Assembly: GCF_902506555.1 (NCBI RefSeq)
Contig: NZ_LR732707.1
Location: forward strand, 458,001 to 522,000
Length of the DNA: 64,000 nt
Reading direction: 5' to 3'
Source of the DNA: Sphingorhabdus sp. 109
GTDB taxonomy: Bacteria > Pseudomonadota > Alphaproteobacteria > Sphingomonadales > Sphingomonadaceae
The first letter of the stretch is position 1. The number at the start of each line of letters is the position of its first letter. The notes beneath the pieces are model-generated. The model was not told the origin of the DNA. It did no database searches and was given only the letters and a program-made list of their open reading frames with translations. Below, piece by piece: positions 32,661-44,391 of this stretch. Position numbers and translations under genes: made by a program.

Positions 32661-34598
32661 ATGTCCAAAGCCGACCGTCCCGACCAACCCAATGCCGCGT
32701 CCCGGTTCAACGAGGACAAGGCGACCTATGCCGTGCGCGGCGAGGGGGATACGCCCGATCTTGAAGCCGGCATGGCGGCAATCCGCGAGGTTCTGAACAC
32801 CCTGCCGACAAGGCCAGGCGTCTACCGGATGCAGGACAAGCGTGGCGACGTCCTCTATGTCGGCAAGGCGCGCTCGCTCAAGGCGCGGGTTGGTGCCTAT
32901 GTGCAATTGAACCGGCTGCCGCAGCGACTGATGCGAATGGTTGCGCAGACCCGTTCGATGACTATCGTCACGACCGGCAGTGAGGCAGAGGCCTTGTTGC
33001 TCGAAGCGCAGCTGATCAAGAAGTTCCGGCCAGCTTACAATGTGTTGTTGCGCGATGATAAGAGCTTTCCATTCATCCTGCTGCGCGAAGATCATGATTT
33101 TCCGCGCATCACCAAACATCGCGGCGCGCAGCGGACCAAGGGGCAATATTTCGGACCCTTTGCCAGCGCGGGATCGGTCAACCGGACGATCAACGCCTTG
33201 CAGAAACTGTTCCTGTTGCGCAGTTGCACCGACAGTTTCTTCAACAACCGGTCGCGGCCCTGCCTGCTCTATCAAATCAAGCGTTGCTCGGCACCCTGTG
33301 TCGACCGGATTGGCAAGGAAGATTATGCCGAACTGGTCGAGGATGCCCGGGATTTCCTGTCCGGCAAATCCACAGCCGTGCAGAACAAGCTGGGCGAGGC
33401 TATGGAAAAAGCCTCCGATGCTCTCGATTTCGAAATGGCGGCGGTCTACCGGGACCGTCTGAAAGCGTTGACCTTCATCCAGGGCAGTCAGGCGATCAAC
33501 GCGCAGGGGCTGCCGGATTCCGATATCTTCGCATTGGCATCGGAAGGATCCAGCGTTTGTATCCAGGCCTTTTTCATTCGCGGCGGCCAGAACTGGGGGC
33601 ATCGCAGCTTCTTTCCCGCCCACACCAGCAATGTCGCGATAGACGAGGTCTTTTCCAGCTTCCTGATGCAATTTTACGAACAGATGCCGCCACCCAAGCT
33701 GGTGCTGCTCGACCGCGAGTTGCCTGATGCGGAATTGCTGGCCGAGGCGCTGAGCACCAAGGCGGATTATAAGGTGAGCGTTTCCAAACCGCAGCGCGGG
33801 GATCGACGGAAATTGCTGGCCCAGGCCAGCCGCAATGCCGAAGAAGCGCTATCCCGGCGTCTGGCGGAAACGTCTACGCAAGCGAAAATCATGCGTGAGA
33901 TGGTCGAATTGCTGGAACTGGAAGCGGTGCCCGACCGGATCGAAATCTACGATAACAGCCATATTCAGGGGACGAATATGGTCGGCGGGATGGTTGTCGC
34001 CGGGCCCGAGGGCTTTCGCAAAAACGCCTATCGCAAATTCAACATCAAAAATCCGGATATTGCGCCGGGTGACGATTTCGCGATGATGCGCGAAGTGCTC
34101 GAGCGGCGTTTCTCCCGCGCGCAGAAGGAAGATCCGGATCGGGAAAAAGGCGAGTGGCCCGATCTGGTGCTGATCGATGGCGGCAAGGGCCAGATGAGCG
34201 CCGCGCGCGGGGCTCTGGCCGAAATCGGTGTCGAGGATGTGATGATGATCGGCGTCTCCAAGGGGCCGGACCGCAACGCCGGGCGGGAGACCTTTCATCT
34301 GCCCGACGGTCGCGAAATCAACCTGCCGATGAACAGTCCGGTGCTTTTCTATCTCCAGCGGCTTCGCGACGAAGCCCATCGCTTCGCCATCGGCGCACAT
34401 AGGACGCGGCGCGCCAAAGCCGTCGGCCATAGCTCATTGGACGATGTACCCGGCATCGGTCCGGCCCGGAAAAAGGCGCTGCTGCTACATTTCGGGACCG
34501 CGCGGGCCGTCAAAAACGCATCGCTCGACGACCTCCAGGGCGCGCCGGGCGTATCGGCGACCGTGGCGCAAAAGATTTACGACTATTTTCATGGGTAG
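32661..34598 (+). CDS. uvrC: Excinuclease ABC subunit C
   Basis: A 645-residue nucleotide excision repair nuclease making both incisions around a lesion. Domains in order: GIY-YIG nuclease (about 45-130, PGVYRMQDKRGDVLYVGKA), a Cys cluster (CLLYQIKRCSAPC), the UVR motif, an RNase H-like nuclease domain (IEIYDNSHIQGTNMVGGMVV, LVLIDGGKGQMSAA), and C-terminal helix-hairpin-helix (DDVPGIGPARKKALLLHFG). The N-terminal 35 residues extend beyond the E. coli protein. Its last 8 bp overlap recO. No clear Shine-Dalgarno before 32661. Confidence 0.96.
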   Translation: MSKADRPDQPNAASRFNEDKATYAVRGEGDTPDLEAGMAAIREVLNTLPTRPGVYRMQDKRGDVLYVGKARSLKARVGAYVQLNRLPQRLMRMVAQTRSMTIVTTGSEAEALLLEAQLIKKFRPAYNVLLRDDKSFPFILLREDHDFPRITKHRGAQRTKGQYFGPFASAGSVNRTINALQKLFLLRSCTDSFFNNRSRPCLLYQIKRCSAPCVDRIGKEDYAELVEDARDFLSGKSTAVQNKLGEAMEKASDALDFEMAAVYRDRLKALTFIQGSQAINAQGLPDSDIFALASEGSSVCIQAFFIRGGQNWGHRSFFPAHTSNVAIDEVFSSFLMQFYEQMPPPKLVLLDRELPDAELLAEALSTKADYKVSVSKPQRGDRRKLLAQASRNAEEALSRRLAETSTQAKIMREMVELLELEAVPDRIEIYDNSHIQGTNMVGGMVVAGPEGFRKNAYRKFNIKNPDIAPGDDFAMMREVLERRFSRAQKEDPDREKGEWPDLVLIDGGKGQMSAARGALAEIGVEDVMMIGVSKGPDRNAGRETFHLPDGREINLPMNSPVLFYLQRLRDEAHRFAIGAHRTRRAKAVGHSSLDDVPGIGPARKKALLLHFGTARAVKNASLDDLQGAPGVSATVAQKIYDYFHG

Positions 34599-35325
34599 TC
34601 TCCGGACATCCGCGATTATCTGTTCGGTGCGCTCCCATGGCGAGCATGGCGCAGTCGTGCGCTCGCTGACACCCGAAAATGGCCTGGTCTCCGGCTATGT
34701 GCGCGGCGCGCATTCGGGGACGATGCGGCCGGTACTGATCCCCTCCAATATTGTGCAGGCTGACTATCGGTCCCGTACCGAGGAGCAGCTGGCCTCGATG
34801 ACAGCGGAATTGCAACTGAGCCGCGGGCCCTTTCTGGGCGAGCCATTGGCGAGCGCCGCGCTGGACTGGGTGACGGCTTTGACGGCAGCGATCCTGCCGG
34901 AAGAGCATAGCTATCCCCAACTTTATGCTGCCTTGTCCGCCCTGCTTGATGCGATTTGCGGCGCTCCGTCCGCGAAAGGCTGGGCGGTGGCGCTGGTGCG
35001 CTACGAACTGCTGCTGCTCTCGGAACTGGGCTTCGGTCTGACGCTGGACAAATGCGCGGTGACGGGGGCGGAGGAGGATCTGGTCTATATCAGCCCGAAG
35101 AGTGCGACTGCGGTCAGCGCCTTTGCAGGGCAGGAATATAAGCAGCGCCTGCTCCCGCTCCCCCCCTTTCTGAAACAGCCCGCATCGCCGGAATGGGACG
35201 ATATTTTTGCTGGTCTGCGGGTCACCGGATTTTTCCTGAAACGTCATTTTTTCGAAGACCGGCGCAAGGATGTGATGGCGGCGCGCACCGTGCTGGTCGA
35301 TCGGTTGAAAAGGGTGGTTGCCTAA
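34591..35325 (+). CDS. recO: DNA repair protein RecO
   Basis: A 244-residue RecFOR-pathway protein that loads RecA on SSB-coated DNA. The N-terminal OB fold (SAIICSVRSHGEHGAVVRSL TPE) and the central helical part (ERYELLLLSELGFGLTLDKCAVTG-like, here VRYELLLLSELGFGLTLDKC) are typical. Only one Cys of the zinc finger is seen, which is common in alphaproteobacterial RecO. The ATG at 34591 overlaps the uvrC stop by 8 bp; uvrC and recO are thus probably coupled, giving a two-gene DNA repair unit. Confidence 0.92.
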   Translation: MGSLRTSAIICSVRSHGEHGAVVRSLTPENGLVSGYVRGAHSGTMRPVLIPSNIVQADYRSRTEEQLASMTAELQLSRGPFLGEPLASAALDWVTALTAAILPEEHSYPQLYAALSALLDAICGAPSAKGWAVALVRYELLLLSELGFGLTLDKCAVTGAEEDLVYISPKSATAVSAFAGQEYKQRLLPLPPFLKQPASPEWDDIFAGLRVTGFFLKRHFFEDRRKDVMAARTVLVDRLKRVVA

Positions 35326-35373
35326 TCGCGCGATTCTCGGCAGGAAGCGGCGCGCTTACAGGAAGGAACTCTT

Positions 35374-36426
35374 ATGCATATTGCAGTGCTCGCCGGCGAC
35401 GGCATTGGTCAGGAAATCATGGTCGAGGCGCTGCGCGTGCTGGGGGCTATGAACCTCCCGGGTCTCTGTCTCGATCACGCAGATGTAGGTGGTATGGCCT
35501 ATCACAAGTATGGTCACCCGCTGCCACCGGAAACGCTGGAGCTGGTGAAGTCCGCGGACGCGGTGTTGTTCGGTGCGGTTGGCGACCCGTCGTGTGACAA
35601 TCTGGAGCGTCATTTGCGCCCTGAACAGGCGGTGCTCGGCCTGCGCAAGGAAATGCAGACCTTTGCCAATCTGCGTCCGGCAAAAATGTTCCCCGGCATG
35701 GAAGATGCTTCCGGTCTGAAAGCAGAGATCGCGCGGACCATCGATGTCGTGATCGTAAGGGAACTGAATGGCGACGTTTATTTCGGAGAGAAAGGCATCC
35801 GCCAGACCGCCGAGGGCCTGCGCGAAGGCTATGACATCATGTCATATGACGAGAATGAAGTCCGGCGGATCGGCCATGTCGCCTTCAAGACCGCCATGGG
35901 GCGCGGCAAAAGGCTCTGCTCGGTCGACAAGGCAAATGTGCTGGAAACGTCGCAATTGTGGCGCGACGTGATGATCGAGCTGTCTGCGGACTATCCGGAA
36001 GTCGAACTTAGCCATATGTATGTCGACAATGCTGCGATGCAACTGGTGCGCAACCCGGGCCAGTTTGATGTTGTGGTGACCGGTAATCTCTTCGGCGACA
36101 TTCTGTCCGATCAGGCCAGTATGTGCGTCGGGTCTATCGGCCTGCTGGCATCCGCCTCGCTTGGCGAAGGAACGCAGGGGCTCTACGAACCGATTCACGG
36201 CAGCGCGCCGGATATCGCGGGGCAGGGGATCGCCAATCCCTCGGCAATGATCCTGTCGGCTGCGATGATGTTGCGCCACAGTTTCGGAATGGAAACGGAA
36301 GCCAGCCGGATCGAAGCAGCGGTTGCGGCGGTGCTCGCGCAGGGCGTTCTGGGCCACGATCTGGGCGGATCGGCGTCCAGCGCCGAAATCGGCGACGCTA
36401 TTGTCGCGCAACTGACGGGCGGCTAG
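35374..36426 (+). CDS. leuB: 3-isopropylmalate dehydrogenase
   Basis: A 350-residue NAD-dependent decarboxylating dehydrogenase of leucine synthesis. It has [14 protein letters not shown] at the N-terminus, the substrate arginines around [13 protein letters not shown], the metal-binding signature [21 protein letters not shown] and the cofactor loop [18 protein letters not shown]. Length is normal. AGGAA precedes the ATG. It is followed 9 bp later by metZ, so leuB-metZ-apaG form an operon, as in other sphingomonads. Confidence 0.96.
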   Translation: MHIAVLAGDGIGQEIMVEALRVLGAMNLPGLCLDHADVGGMAYHKYGHPLPPETLELVKSADAVLFGAVGDPSCDNLERHLRPEQAVLGLRKEMQTFANLRPAKMFPGMEDASGLKAEIARTIDVVIVRELNGDVYFGEKGIRQTAEGLREGYDIMSYDENEVRRIGHVAFKTAMGRGKRLCSVDKANVLETSQLWRDVMIELSADYPEVELSHMYVDNAAMQLVRNPGQFDVVVTGNLFGDILSDQASMCVGSIGLLASASLGEGTQGLYEPIHGSAPDIAGQGIANPSAMILSAAMMLRHSFGMETEASRIEAAVAAVLAQGVLGHDLGGSASSAEIGDAIVAQLTGG

Positions 36427-36435
36427 GACAGGGTC

Positions 36436-37644
36436 ATGAAAAGAAATACCGGCCGCAACCGCGAAACCACCAAGAACTGGCGTCCGGCGACGCAAGCGAT
36501 CCGCAGCGGCACGATGCGCAGCGAATTTGGCGAGACATCCGAAGCCCTGTTCCTGACATCGGGCTATAGCTACGATTGCGCCGAGGATGCCGCCGCCCGC
36601 TTTAACGGCGAGCAGGAGGGCATGACCTACAGCCGCCTGCAAAATCCGACGGTGCAGATGCTCGAAGAGCGGATTGCGATCATGGAAGGGGCCGAGGCCT
36701 GCCGCGCGACCGCATCGGGCATGGCGGCGATGACCGCCGCCTTGCTCTGTCAGCTGGAAGCGGGAGACCATGTCGTTGCCAGCCGCGCCCTTTTCGGTTC
36801 CTGCCGCTGGCTGACCGACAGCTTGTTGCCCAAATTCGGGATCGACACGACCGTGGTTGACGGCCGCGATATCAAAAATTGGGAAAAGGCGATCACCCCG
36901 AAGACCAAGGTGTTCTTCTTTGAGACGCCGGCCAATCCGACGATGGATGTTATCGATATCCGCAGCGTCTGCGATCTGGCACGATCCAAGGGCATCACCA
37001 GCGTCGTCGACAACGCATTCGCCACCAATGTGCTGCAGCGGCCGATGGAATATGGCGCCGACGTGGTCGCCTATAGCGCCACAAAGATGATGGACGGGCA
37101 GGGCCGTGTTCTCGCTGGCGCGGTCTGCGGTACCGAAGAATTTATCGAAGGCCCGCTGCTCGCCTTTACCCGCAATACCGGGCCGACCCTGAGCGCGTTC
37201 AACGCGTGGGTTGTGCTCAAAGGTCTGGAAACGCTAGACCTCCGGATCCGGCGGCAGAGCAACAATGCGGAGGAAGTGGGCAGGTTTCTGGAGCAGCGGG
37301 TGGAGAAAATTCTCCACCCCGGTCTGCCCAGCCACCCGCAGCATAATCTCGCGATGCGCCAGATGGAGGCCGCCGGTCCGATCTTCTCGCTCTATGTCAG
37401 CGGCGGTCGCGCGCGGGCGCATGCTCTTCTCAACGCATTGAAGCTGATCGATATTTCAAACAATATCGGCGACAGCCGGTCGCTGATGTGTCACCCGTCT
37501 TCGACCACCCACCACGGGCTGGGTGAAGAGGCCAGAGTGGAAATCGGTATCACAGAGGACATGTTGCGAATCAATGTCGGACTGGAAGATCCGATCGATC
37601 TGATCGCTGACCTGGATCAGGCCCTTTCGTCGGTCGGGCTTTAA
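36436..37644 (+). CDS. metZ: O-succinylhomoserine sulfhydrylase
   Basis: A 402-residue PLP enzyme of the Cys/Met metabolism family that makes homocysteine directly from an acylated homoserine and sulfide. The PLP lysine lies in VVAYSATKMMDGQGRVLAG; MTYSRLQNPTVQMLEERIA and SLMCHPSSTTHHGL are typical. Specificity (O-succinyl versus O-acetyl) follows from overall resemblance to MetZ, not from a diagnostic residue. It lies between leuB and apaG. Confidence 0.93.
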   Translation: MKRNTGRNRETTKNWRPATQAIRSGTMRSEFGETSEALFLTSGYSYDCAEDAAARFNGEQEGMTYSRLQNPTVQMLEERIAIMEGAEACRATASGMAAMTAALLCQLEAGDHVVASRALFGSCRWLTDSLLPKFGIDTTVVDGRDIKNWEKAITPKTKVFFFETPANPTMDVIDIRSVCDLARSKGITSVVDNAFATNVLQRPMEYGADVVAYSATKMMDGQGRVLAGAVCGTEEFIEGPLLAFTRNTGPTLSAFNAWVVLKGLETLDLRIRRQSNNAEEVGRFLEQRVEKILHPGLPSHPQHNLAMRQMEAAGPIFSLYVSGGRARAHALLNALKLIDISNNIGDSRSLMCHPSSTTHHGLGEEARVEIGITEDMLRINVGLEDPIDLIADLDQALSSVGL

Positions 37645-37653
37645 CTCTATATC

Positions 37654-38058
37654 ATGCGCATGGAATCATTCTTCCCTTTTGCCGAAACCACCGACGGGGT
37701 TACCGTGCGCGTCTCGGTGACCTATCTGCCCGAACAGTCGGATATCGAGGGCAGCCGCTGGTTCTGGGCCTATCATGTGCGGATCGAAAACCATCGGGAC
37801 ACTGCGGTCCAACTGCTGACGCGGCACTGGCAGATTAGCGACGCACGGGGTGGCATGCAGATGGTCGACGGGGATGGTGTGGTCGGTGAACAGCCGGTTA
37901 TCCAGCCGGGGAAATCGCATGACTACGTGTCCGGATGCCCACTCAACACGCCAAATGGTTCGATGGAAGGACATTTTGTCATGGTCGGCAGCACGCCCCC
38001 GGCCTTTGAAGTTCGCATTCCCCAATTCCCGCTAACCGAACCGACGGTCGAACAATGA
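37654..38058 (+). CDS. apaG: ApaG protein
   Basis: A 134-residue single-domain protein with a fibronectin III-like beta sandwich. WFWAYHVRIENHRDTAVQLLTRHWQI and VVGEQPVIQPGKSHDYVSGC are the family landmarks, as is the GHF motif in MEGHFVM. ApaG has been linked to Co2+/Mg2+ homeostasis and Ap4A levels in Enterobacteria, but its role is unresolved. Last gene after leuB-metZ; its stop overlaps the LysR start by 4 bp (ATGA). Confidence 0.92.
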   Translation: MRMESFFPFAETTDGVTVRVSVTYLPEQSDIEGSRWFWAYHVRIENHRDTAVQLLTRHWQISDARGGMQMVDGDGVVGEQPVIQPGKSHDYVSGCPLNTPNGSMEGHFVMVGSTPPAFEVRIPQFPLTEPTVEQ

Positions 38059-38852
38059 AGCGCACCCATTTGCCATTAAACGGGCTGCGCGTGCTCGATG
38101 CGGCTGCGCGGCACCTCAGCTTCACCAAGGCGGCCGATGAACTGGCCGTCACGCCGGCGGCTGTGGGCCAGCAGATCCGGGCGCTCGAGGACATGCTCGG
38201 CGTGGTCATGTTCCGCCGGACGCCCAAGGGGCTCGAACTGACCGACGAAGCGGCGGCAGGGCTGGATGCCCTGCGCTCCGGTTTCCTGCAGTTCGAGGAA
38301 GCCGTCCGCGCCATGCAATCGGGCCAGTCGTCGCACAAGCTGACCATCGCAGCACCGCGCGACTTTACCCAGAAATGGCTCAACGAGCGATTATCCGCCT
38401 TTTCTGCCGACAATCCGGATACCAGTTTCGCCCTGGTCGCCGCGGACAATGAAATCGATTTTACCGAAGCCAATCTCGATGTGGCGATCTGGCTGGGCGA
38501 CGGGCCGGGACAGCATGAGGGCAAGATGCTCGGCGATACCATATTCGTGAAGGTTGCTGCGCCGGGTCTCAAGGGCGGCAACAAGATTGACTGGCCGGGA
38601 TGCCCGATTTCCGAAGGGGAAGAAACCCTGATGCGGGTTGCCGATGGCGGTCTTGCGATCGAGGCGGCGGCCAATGGCTTCGGCTATGCCTGGGTACCGA
38701 AAATGCTGGTTCAGCGCGATCTGGCGGCGGGCCGCATCGAGATTATCGGCGAAGACAGCGTGTCGTCGCGCGGTTACTGGCTGATGGCGCCGCTTCCGCA
38801 ATGGCGGCAGAAAAAGGTGAAAGCGCTGGTCGAGGCTCTGGCCAACGCATAG
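38055..38852 (+). CDS. LysR family regulator, GcvA-like
   Basis: A 265-residue regulator with the GcvA-type N-terminus LPLNGLRVLDAAARHLSFTKAADELAVTPAAVGQQIRALE, here spelled in two parts: LPLNGLRVLDAAARHLSFTK then AADELAVTPAAVGQQIRALE. The effector domain is shorter than average (about 175 residues), with GFGYAWVPKMLVQRDLAAGR near the end. It is translationally coupled to apaG, so it is expressed with the leuB-metZ operon; its target is unknown. It converges on a serine hydrolase gene. Confidence 0.88.
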   Translation: MKRTHLPLNGLRVLDAAARHLSFTKAADELAVTPAAVGQQIRALEDMLGVVMFRRTPKGLELTDEAAAGLDALRSGFLQFEEAVRAMQSGQSSHKLTIAAPRDFTQKWLNERLSAFSADNPDTSFALVAADNEIDFTEANLDVAIWLGDGPGQHEGKMLGDTIFVKVAAPGLKGGNKIDWPGCPISEGEETLMRVADGGLAIEAAANGFGYAWVPKMLVQRDLAAGRIEIIGEDSVSSRGYWLMAPLPQWRQKKVKALVEALANA

Positions 38853-38868
38853 CCTTCCGGCCTTTTGG

Positions 38869-40182
38869 CTATTGTTCTGCGAGCAGATTGACCAGACGCG
38901 TGGTCAGGGTGAGCAAGTCGCTTTCCCGCACCGACAGTTCCACATTGTTCCAGTTAACGGAAAGGGCGTAATTTTCCCCCGTCTTGGACCGCAGAAGGAA
39001 ATTGAAGGATAGTACGCCGGGTTCCGATCCGCCTTTATAGCCGAAATAATCCCATTTTTCCGCTGCATCCGGACCAATTCCGGGATTGATCGCCAAGATT
39101 GTTTTGCTCTCCTCGCTCGCGTTCACGCGCAGATAGTCGAGTAGTCTGACGATATCCGCCGGGCTGGCAAACCATTCCAGCTGATCGATGAAAGCGGGCT
39201 TGTGGGTCAATATGCGGGAATCGAGGCTGTCCAGGGTCAGGGCGCTGTCGAACTCTGCGAGCAGCCGTTCGCGCTCGGCGGGGCTGGCGTTCAGATATTG
39301 TTCCCGCCTATGTGCATGGACCGGCATTTTCAGGGCCGACGCCTGGCGTGTCATCAGCAGCGGGCGCAGGTCGTCTGGGTTGTGGTGTCCGGCGGCGCGT
39401 ACGATCGCGGCCAGATTGTCCTGTCCGATGACACGGATCAAGGTGTCGGTGGCGCTATTGTCGCTGATCGAGATCATCAGGGTGGCCAGCGTGTGCAGCG
39501 TGACAGGAGACCGGTCGGGCCAATTCTGGCTGATGCCCGAGGGATGGGATTTGGGCCCCAGCTCCACGACGTCTGACCATTGCCGTTCGCCCGCCTGTAT
39601 CGACCGGTCGAGTTCTGCCAATATATAGAGTTTGACGGCTGAAGCGATGGCAAAGCGGCCGTCGGGATCAAGCGCGGCGATTGGCGGGCGGGCGGGTTCA
39701 TCCAGCGCCTGTACCAGCAGACCCTGACGCCCGGGCAGGGCATCGATCGCGGCCACGACCTCGTCGATATTATCGCCGATCGCCTCGAATCCGGTCAGTT
39801 GCAGCCCCGATATGCGATGCGGTGAACCAGTCTCCAGATCGATATTCACCGTTCCGATAGACCGCGTATAACGGACCGTGAGGACCGCTGAATTGGCGTT
39901 TCGCGCATCGATCGAAGATATTGCAAGCGGCTGCCCGTGCTGCTCCGTCACCTGCTGCACGATGGCGCGAAACCGGGCAGGGGGCACGGCGTTGCGGAAA
40001 TTTTCGTCGAACACCACGGTCTCGATGGGCTCGCTCCGCAACAGGCGCAACACATCATTGGCCCGATTGGATAGCTGGGGAGAGAGCGAAGATTTTGTTT
40101 GGGCTATTGCTGCGCCTAACGGCTGTGCAAGCGAAACGGGAAGCAGGCAGAGTGCGAAAACATATAGGAACCGCACGATCAT
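38869..40182 (-). CDS. Exported serine hydrolase, class A beta-lactamase fold
   Basis: A 437-residue protein with a signal peptide (residues 1-28), an N-terminal domain of about 125 residues like those found in Cpx/DUF3887-type sensors (inference), and a beta-lactamase2-type domain. The nucleophile motif is S181-A-V-K184, the second motif S240-D-N242 and the third K383-G-G385, where class A enzymes have KTG or KSG. I do not see the ExxLN omega-loop glutamate that deacylates penicillins. A penicillin-binding or other acyl hydrolase role is therefore as likely as resistance. It is convergent with the LysR gene, 33 bp from parE on the same strand. Confidence 0.8.
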   Translation of the reverse strand: MIVRFLYVFALCLLPVSLAQPLGAAIAQTKSSLSPQLSNRANDVLRLLRSEPIETVVFDENFRNAVPPARFRAIVQQVTEQHGQPLAISSIDARNANSAVLTVRYTRSIGTVNIDLETGSPHRISGLQLTGFEAIGDNIDEVVAAIDALPGRQGLLVQALDEPARPPIAALDPDGRFAIASAVKLYILAELDRSIQAGERQWSDVVELGPKSHPSGISQNWPDRSPVTLHTLATLMISISDNSATDTLIRVIGQDNLAAIVRAAGHHNPDDLRPLLMTRQASALKMPVHAHRREQYLNASPAERERLLAEFDSALTLDSLDSRILTHKPAFIDQLEWFASPADIVRLLDYLRVNASEESKTILAINPGIGPDAAEKWDYFGYKGGSEPGVLSFNFLLRSKTGENYALSVNWNNVELSVRESDLLTLTTRLVNLLAEQ

Positions 40183-40215
40183 CTCCCGCTGCTGTTCTGG
40201 CTCAGACCCTGTTCC

Positions 40216-42269
<2,054 letters not shown>

Positions 42270-42298
42270 TTGAAAATTCTCGTAATTTGGATGCCGGT

Positions 42299-42973
42299 TC
42301 AGCGGACCCGCGGGCCACCGAACGGCAGCGGTGGGGGGGCACGGCGAGCACCACGTGGCAATTGTGCTTGGAACGCCCGTCCGCAATGTTCGACGCAATA
42401 GGGGAAGCCGGGATTCACTTCCTCGCCGCAGAAATGGAAATCGGGTTCGCCGGGATGGTTGATCGGCCAGCGACAGATTTTGTCATTCAGGTCGAGCAGG
42501 CTCGTCTTGTCGGCAATTTCCTCGCTCGGCTTGGCCGGAACCAGCCGACGTGGCGGTGCGGGCGGGATCGGCGCCTGCTGGTCGCCGGGCCCCTGGCGCA
42601 GAAAGCCGCCAGGACCGACGGAAACGATTTTCGGTCCGTCATGCTTGGGCTGCCGCGCCTGTTGTGCAGCATGGGTCCGGGCTGCCGGCGTTGGTGGCGG
42701 CATGGCGCGACGCGCCACATGTTCTTCCTTCGGCTTGGCCGTGGTCGGGCTTTTCGTCGGCGGCTTTTTCGGTTTGGGTGCCGGTTTGGCGGCTTTTTTG
42801 GCTTGTGGCTTTGCTTTCACCGGAGACGGTCGGGATTTCAGGCCAAGGCGGTGCGCCTTGCCAATCACGGCATTGCGGCTGACGCCGCCCAGTTCTTCCG
42901 CGATCTGGCTGGCAGTCAGGCCTTTTTCCCACATTTTCTTCAGCGAATCGATCCGCTCGTCAGTCCAAGCCAT
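42299..42973 (-). CDS. gcrA: GcrA cell cycle regulator
   Basis: A 224-residue regulator. The N-terminal helix-turn-helix is diagnostic: MAWTDERIDSLKKMWEKGLT then ASQIAEELGGVSRNAVIGKA. A Lys/Pro-rich linker (about 45-110) joins it to the C-terminal sigma70-binding domain with CRWPINHPGEPDFHFCGEEV and YCVEHCGRAFQ, including paired cysteines. In Caulobacter GcrA binds sigma70 and CcrM-methylated GANTC promoters, activating cell-cycle genes. The position upstream of parE suggests coordination with chromosome decatenation. Confidence 0.93.
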   Translation of the reverse strand: MAWTDERIDSLKKMWEKGLTASQIAEELGGVSRNAVIGKAHRLGLKSRPSPVKAKPQAKKAAKPAPKPKKPPTKSPTTAKPKEEHVARRAMPPPTPAARTHAAQQARQPKHDGPKIVSVGPGGFLRQGPGDQQAPIPPAPPRRLVPAKPSEEIADKTSLLDLNDKICRWPINHPGEPDFHFCGEEVNPGFPYCVEHCGRAFQAQLPRGARRAPPPLPFGGPRVR

Positions 42974-43126
42974 GCAAAGTCCTAATTATCTTGAGTTACA
43001 GGCGATATAGGGTCGAGAGGGTGATTATACAACCATGATATTGGCATGAAAATGGCCTGATGCCGGCACGGTTTTGGCACGATATGGGGTTGTGATTGAC
43101 GCTGCGAGCCGATAGGCGATGTGCCT

Positions 43127-43984
43127 ATGCTCGACCAACCCGAAAAAGATCTGACGACCGGCGGCCCTGTCCGCACGGTACAATTTGCCGAACCCGGCAC
43201 GCCCATCATCCGTGGTGTCAACTGGGCCGGTTTTCTTGCGCTCTACTGGAAAGAGGTCCGGCGATTTTTCAAGGTCCAGTTGCAGACCGTGTGGGCGCCG
43301 TCGATCACGACCCTGTTGTTTCTGGTCATCTTCACCGTCGCCATGGGGCGCGGTGATCATAGCGTATTGGGTGTACCCTTCGCCGATTTTATCGCGCCCG
43401 GCCTGATCTGCATGGGCATGTTGCAAAATGCCTTTGCCAACAGCAGCTTTTCGATGCTGGTCGGCAAGATCCAGGGGACGATCGTCGATTATCTGACGCC
43501 ACCATTGTCGGTCGGAGAATTGCTGGCGGCGCTGGTCACAGCCTCGATGACGAGGGCGATACTGGTCGGTTTCGCGGTCTGGCTGGCAATGTTCTTCTGG
43601 CCCGGCGTCAATGTCGGTGTGTCCCACTGGTGGGCAGTGATCTGGTTCGGCCTGATGGGGGCTGCGATGCTTTCGCTGCTCGGCGTGCTGACCTCGATCT
43701 GGGCGGAAAAATTCGACCATGCTGCTGCGGTCACCAATTTCGTGGTCGCGCCGCTGGCGCTGCTCTCCGGCACATTCTATTCGATCGAGCGCCTGTCGCC
43801 GGCGTTTCAGGCTGTCAGCCATGCGAACCCGTTCTTCTACGCGATATCCGGTTTCCGCTACGGCTTTCTCGCCGAGGCCGATTCGCCGGTCATTCTCGGC
43901 GCGCTGATTCTGCTGGCGATCAACATCGGCCTGACATTGATCTGCTATTTTCTGCTGAAATCGGGCTGGAAGATCAAGTCCTGA
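43127..43984 (+). CDS. ABC-2 type transport permease
   Basis: A 285-residue inner-membrane protein with six helices, ABC2_membrane family. KVQLQTVWAPSITTLLFLVIF (first helix region, shown in part), GLICMGMLQNAFANSSFSML and PLALLSGTFYSIERLSPAFQ are family landmarks, the last being the re-entrant ABC-2 signature. Exporters of drugs, polysaccharides or Na+ use such permeases. No ATPase gene is adjacent, so the partner must be elsewhere. The start could also be GTG at 43121, two codons earlier. It diverges from gcrA. Confidence 0.88.
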   Translation: MLDQPEKDLTTGGPVRTVQFAEPGTPIIRGVNWAGFLALYWKEVRRFFKVQLQTVWAPSITTLLFLVIFTVAMGRGDHSVLGVPFADFIAPGLICMGMLQNAFANSSFSMLVGKIQGTIVDYLTPPLSVGELLAALVTASMTRAILVGFAVWLAMFFWPGVNVGVSHWWAVIWFGLMGAAMLSLLGVLTSIWAEKFDHAAAVTNFVVAPLALLSGTFYSIERLSPAFQAVSHANPFFYAISGFRYGFLAEADSPVILGALILLAINIGLTLICYFLLKSGWKIKS

Positions 43985-44010
43985 CCAGAGGCTGACGGTT
44001 GCCGGAAAGC

Positions 44011-44391
44011 CTAGTGCCGGTGGATTTGATGCAGCTTGTATTTGCCATTCTCGGTTGCCTGGAACAGCCGCGCCACATCGGGGTGGCCAACCGGCTCGCC
44101 GCTGTCATCCCACAATAGATTTTGCTGGCTGACATAGGCAACATAGCTGCTGTCGGCGTTTTCCGCGAACAAGTGATAGAAAGGCTGGTCTCTCGGCGGC
44201 TGCAGATCCTTCGGAATCGCCTCATACCATTCCTCGCTATTGGCGAAGACCGGATCGATATCATAAATAACGCCCCGAAAATCGAAAATCCGGTGTCTTA
44301 CAACATCACCAATGGCAAATCGCGCATCGAGAATATCGGGCGTGTTGGGCGGCAGGGGATTGCCGGACTTGAAGGGGTCTGCTGCGTTCAT
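44011..44391 (-). CDS. hspQ: Heat shock protein HspQ
   Basis: A 126-residue protein of the HspQ/YccV family. ARFAIGDVVRHRIFDFRGVIYDIDP marks the hemimethylated-DNA-binding-type fold (quoted here from residue 24 in two pieces: ARFAIGDVVRHR, IFDFRGVIYDIDP), followed by PFYHLFAEN and YVSQQNLL. In Enterobacteria HspQ enhances Lon activity. The N-terminal 22 residues and the C-terminal LFQATENGKYKLHQIH extend beyond the core. It converges on the ABC permease, 26 bp apart, and diverges from the siderophore receptor operon. Confidence 0.88.
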   Translation of the reverse strand: MNAADPFKSGNPLPPNTPDILDARFAIGDVVRHRIFDFRGVIYDIDPVFANSEEWYEAIPKDLQPPRDQPFYHLFAENADSSYVAYVSQQNLLWDDSGEPVGHPDVARLFQATENGKYKLHQIHRH

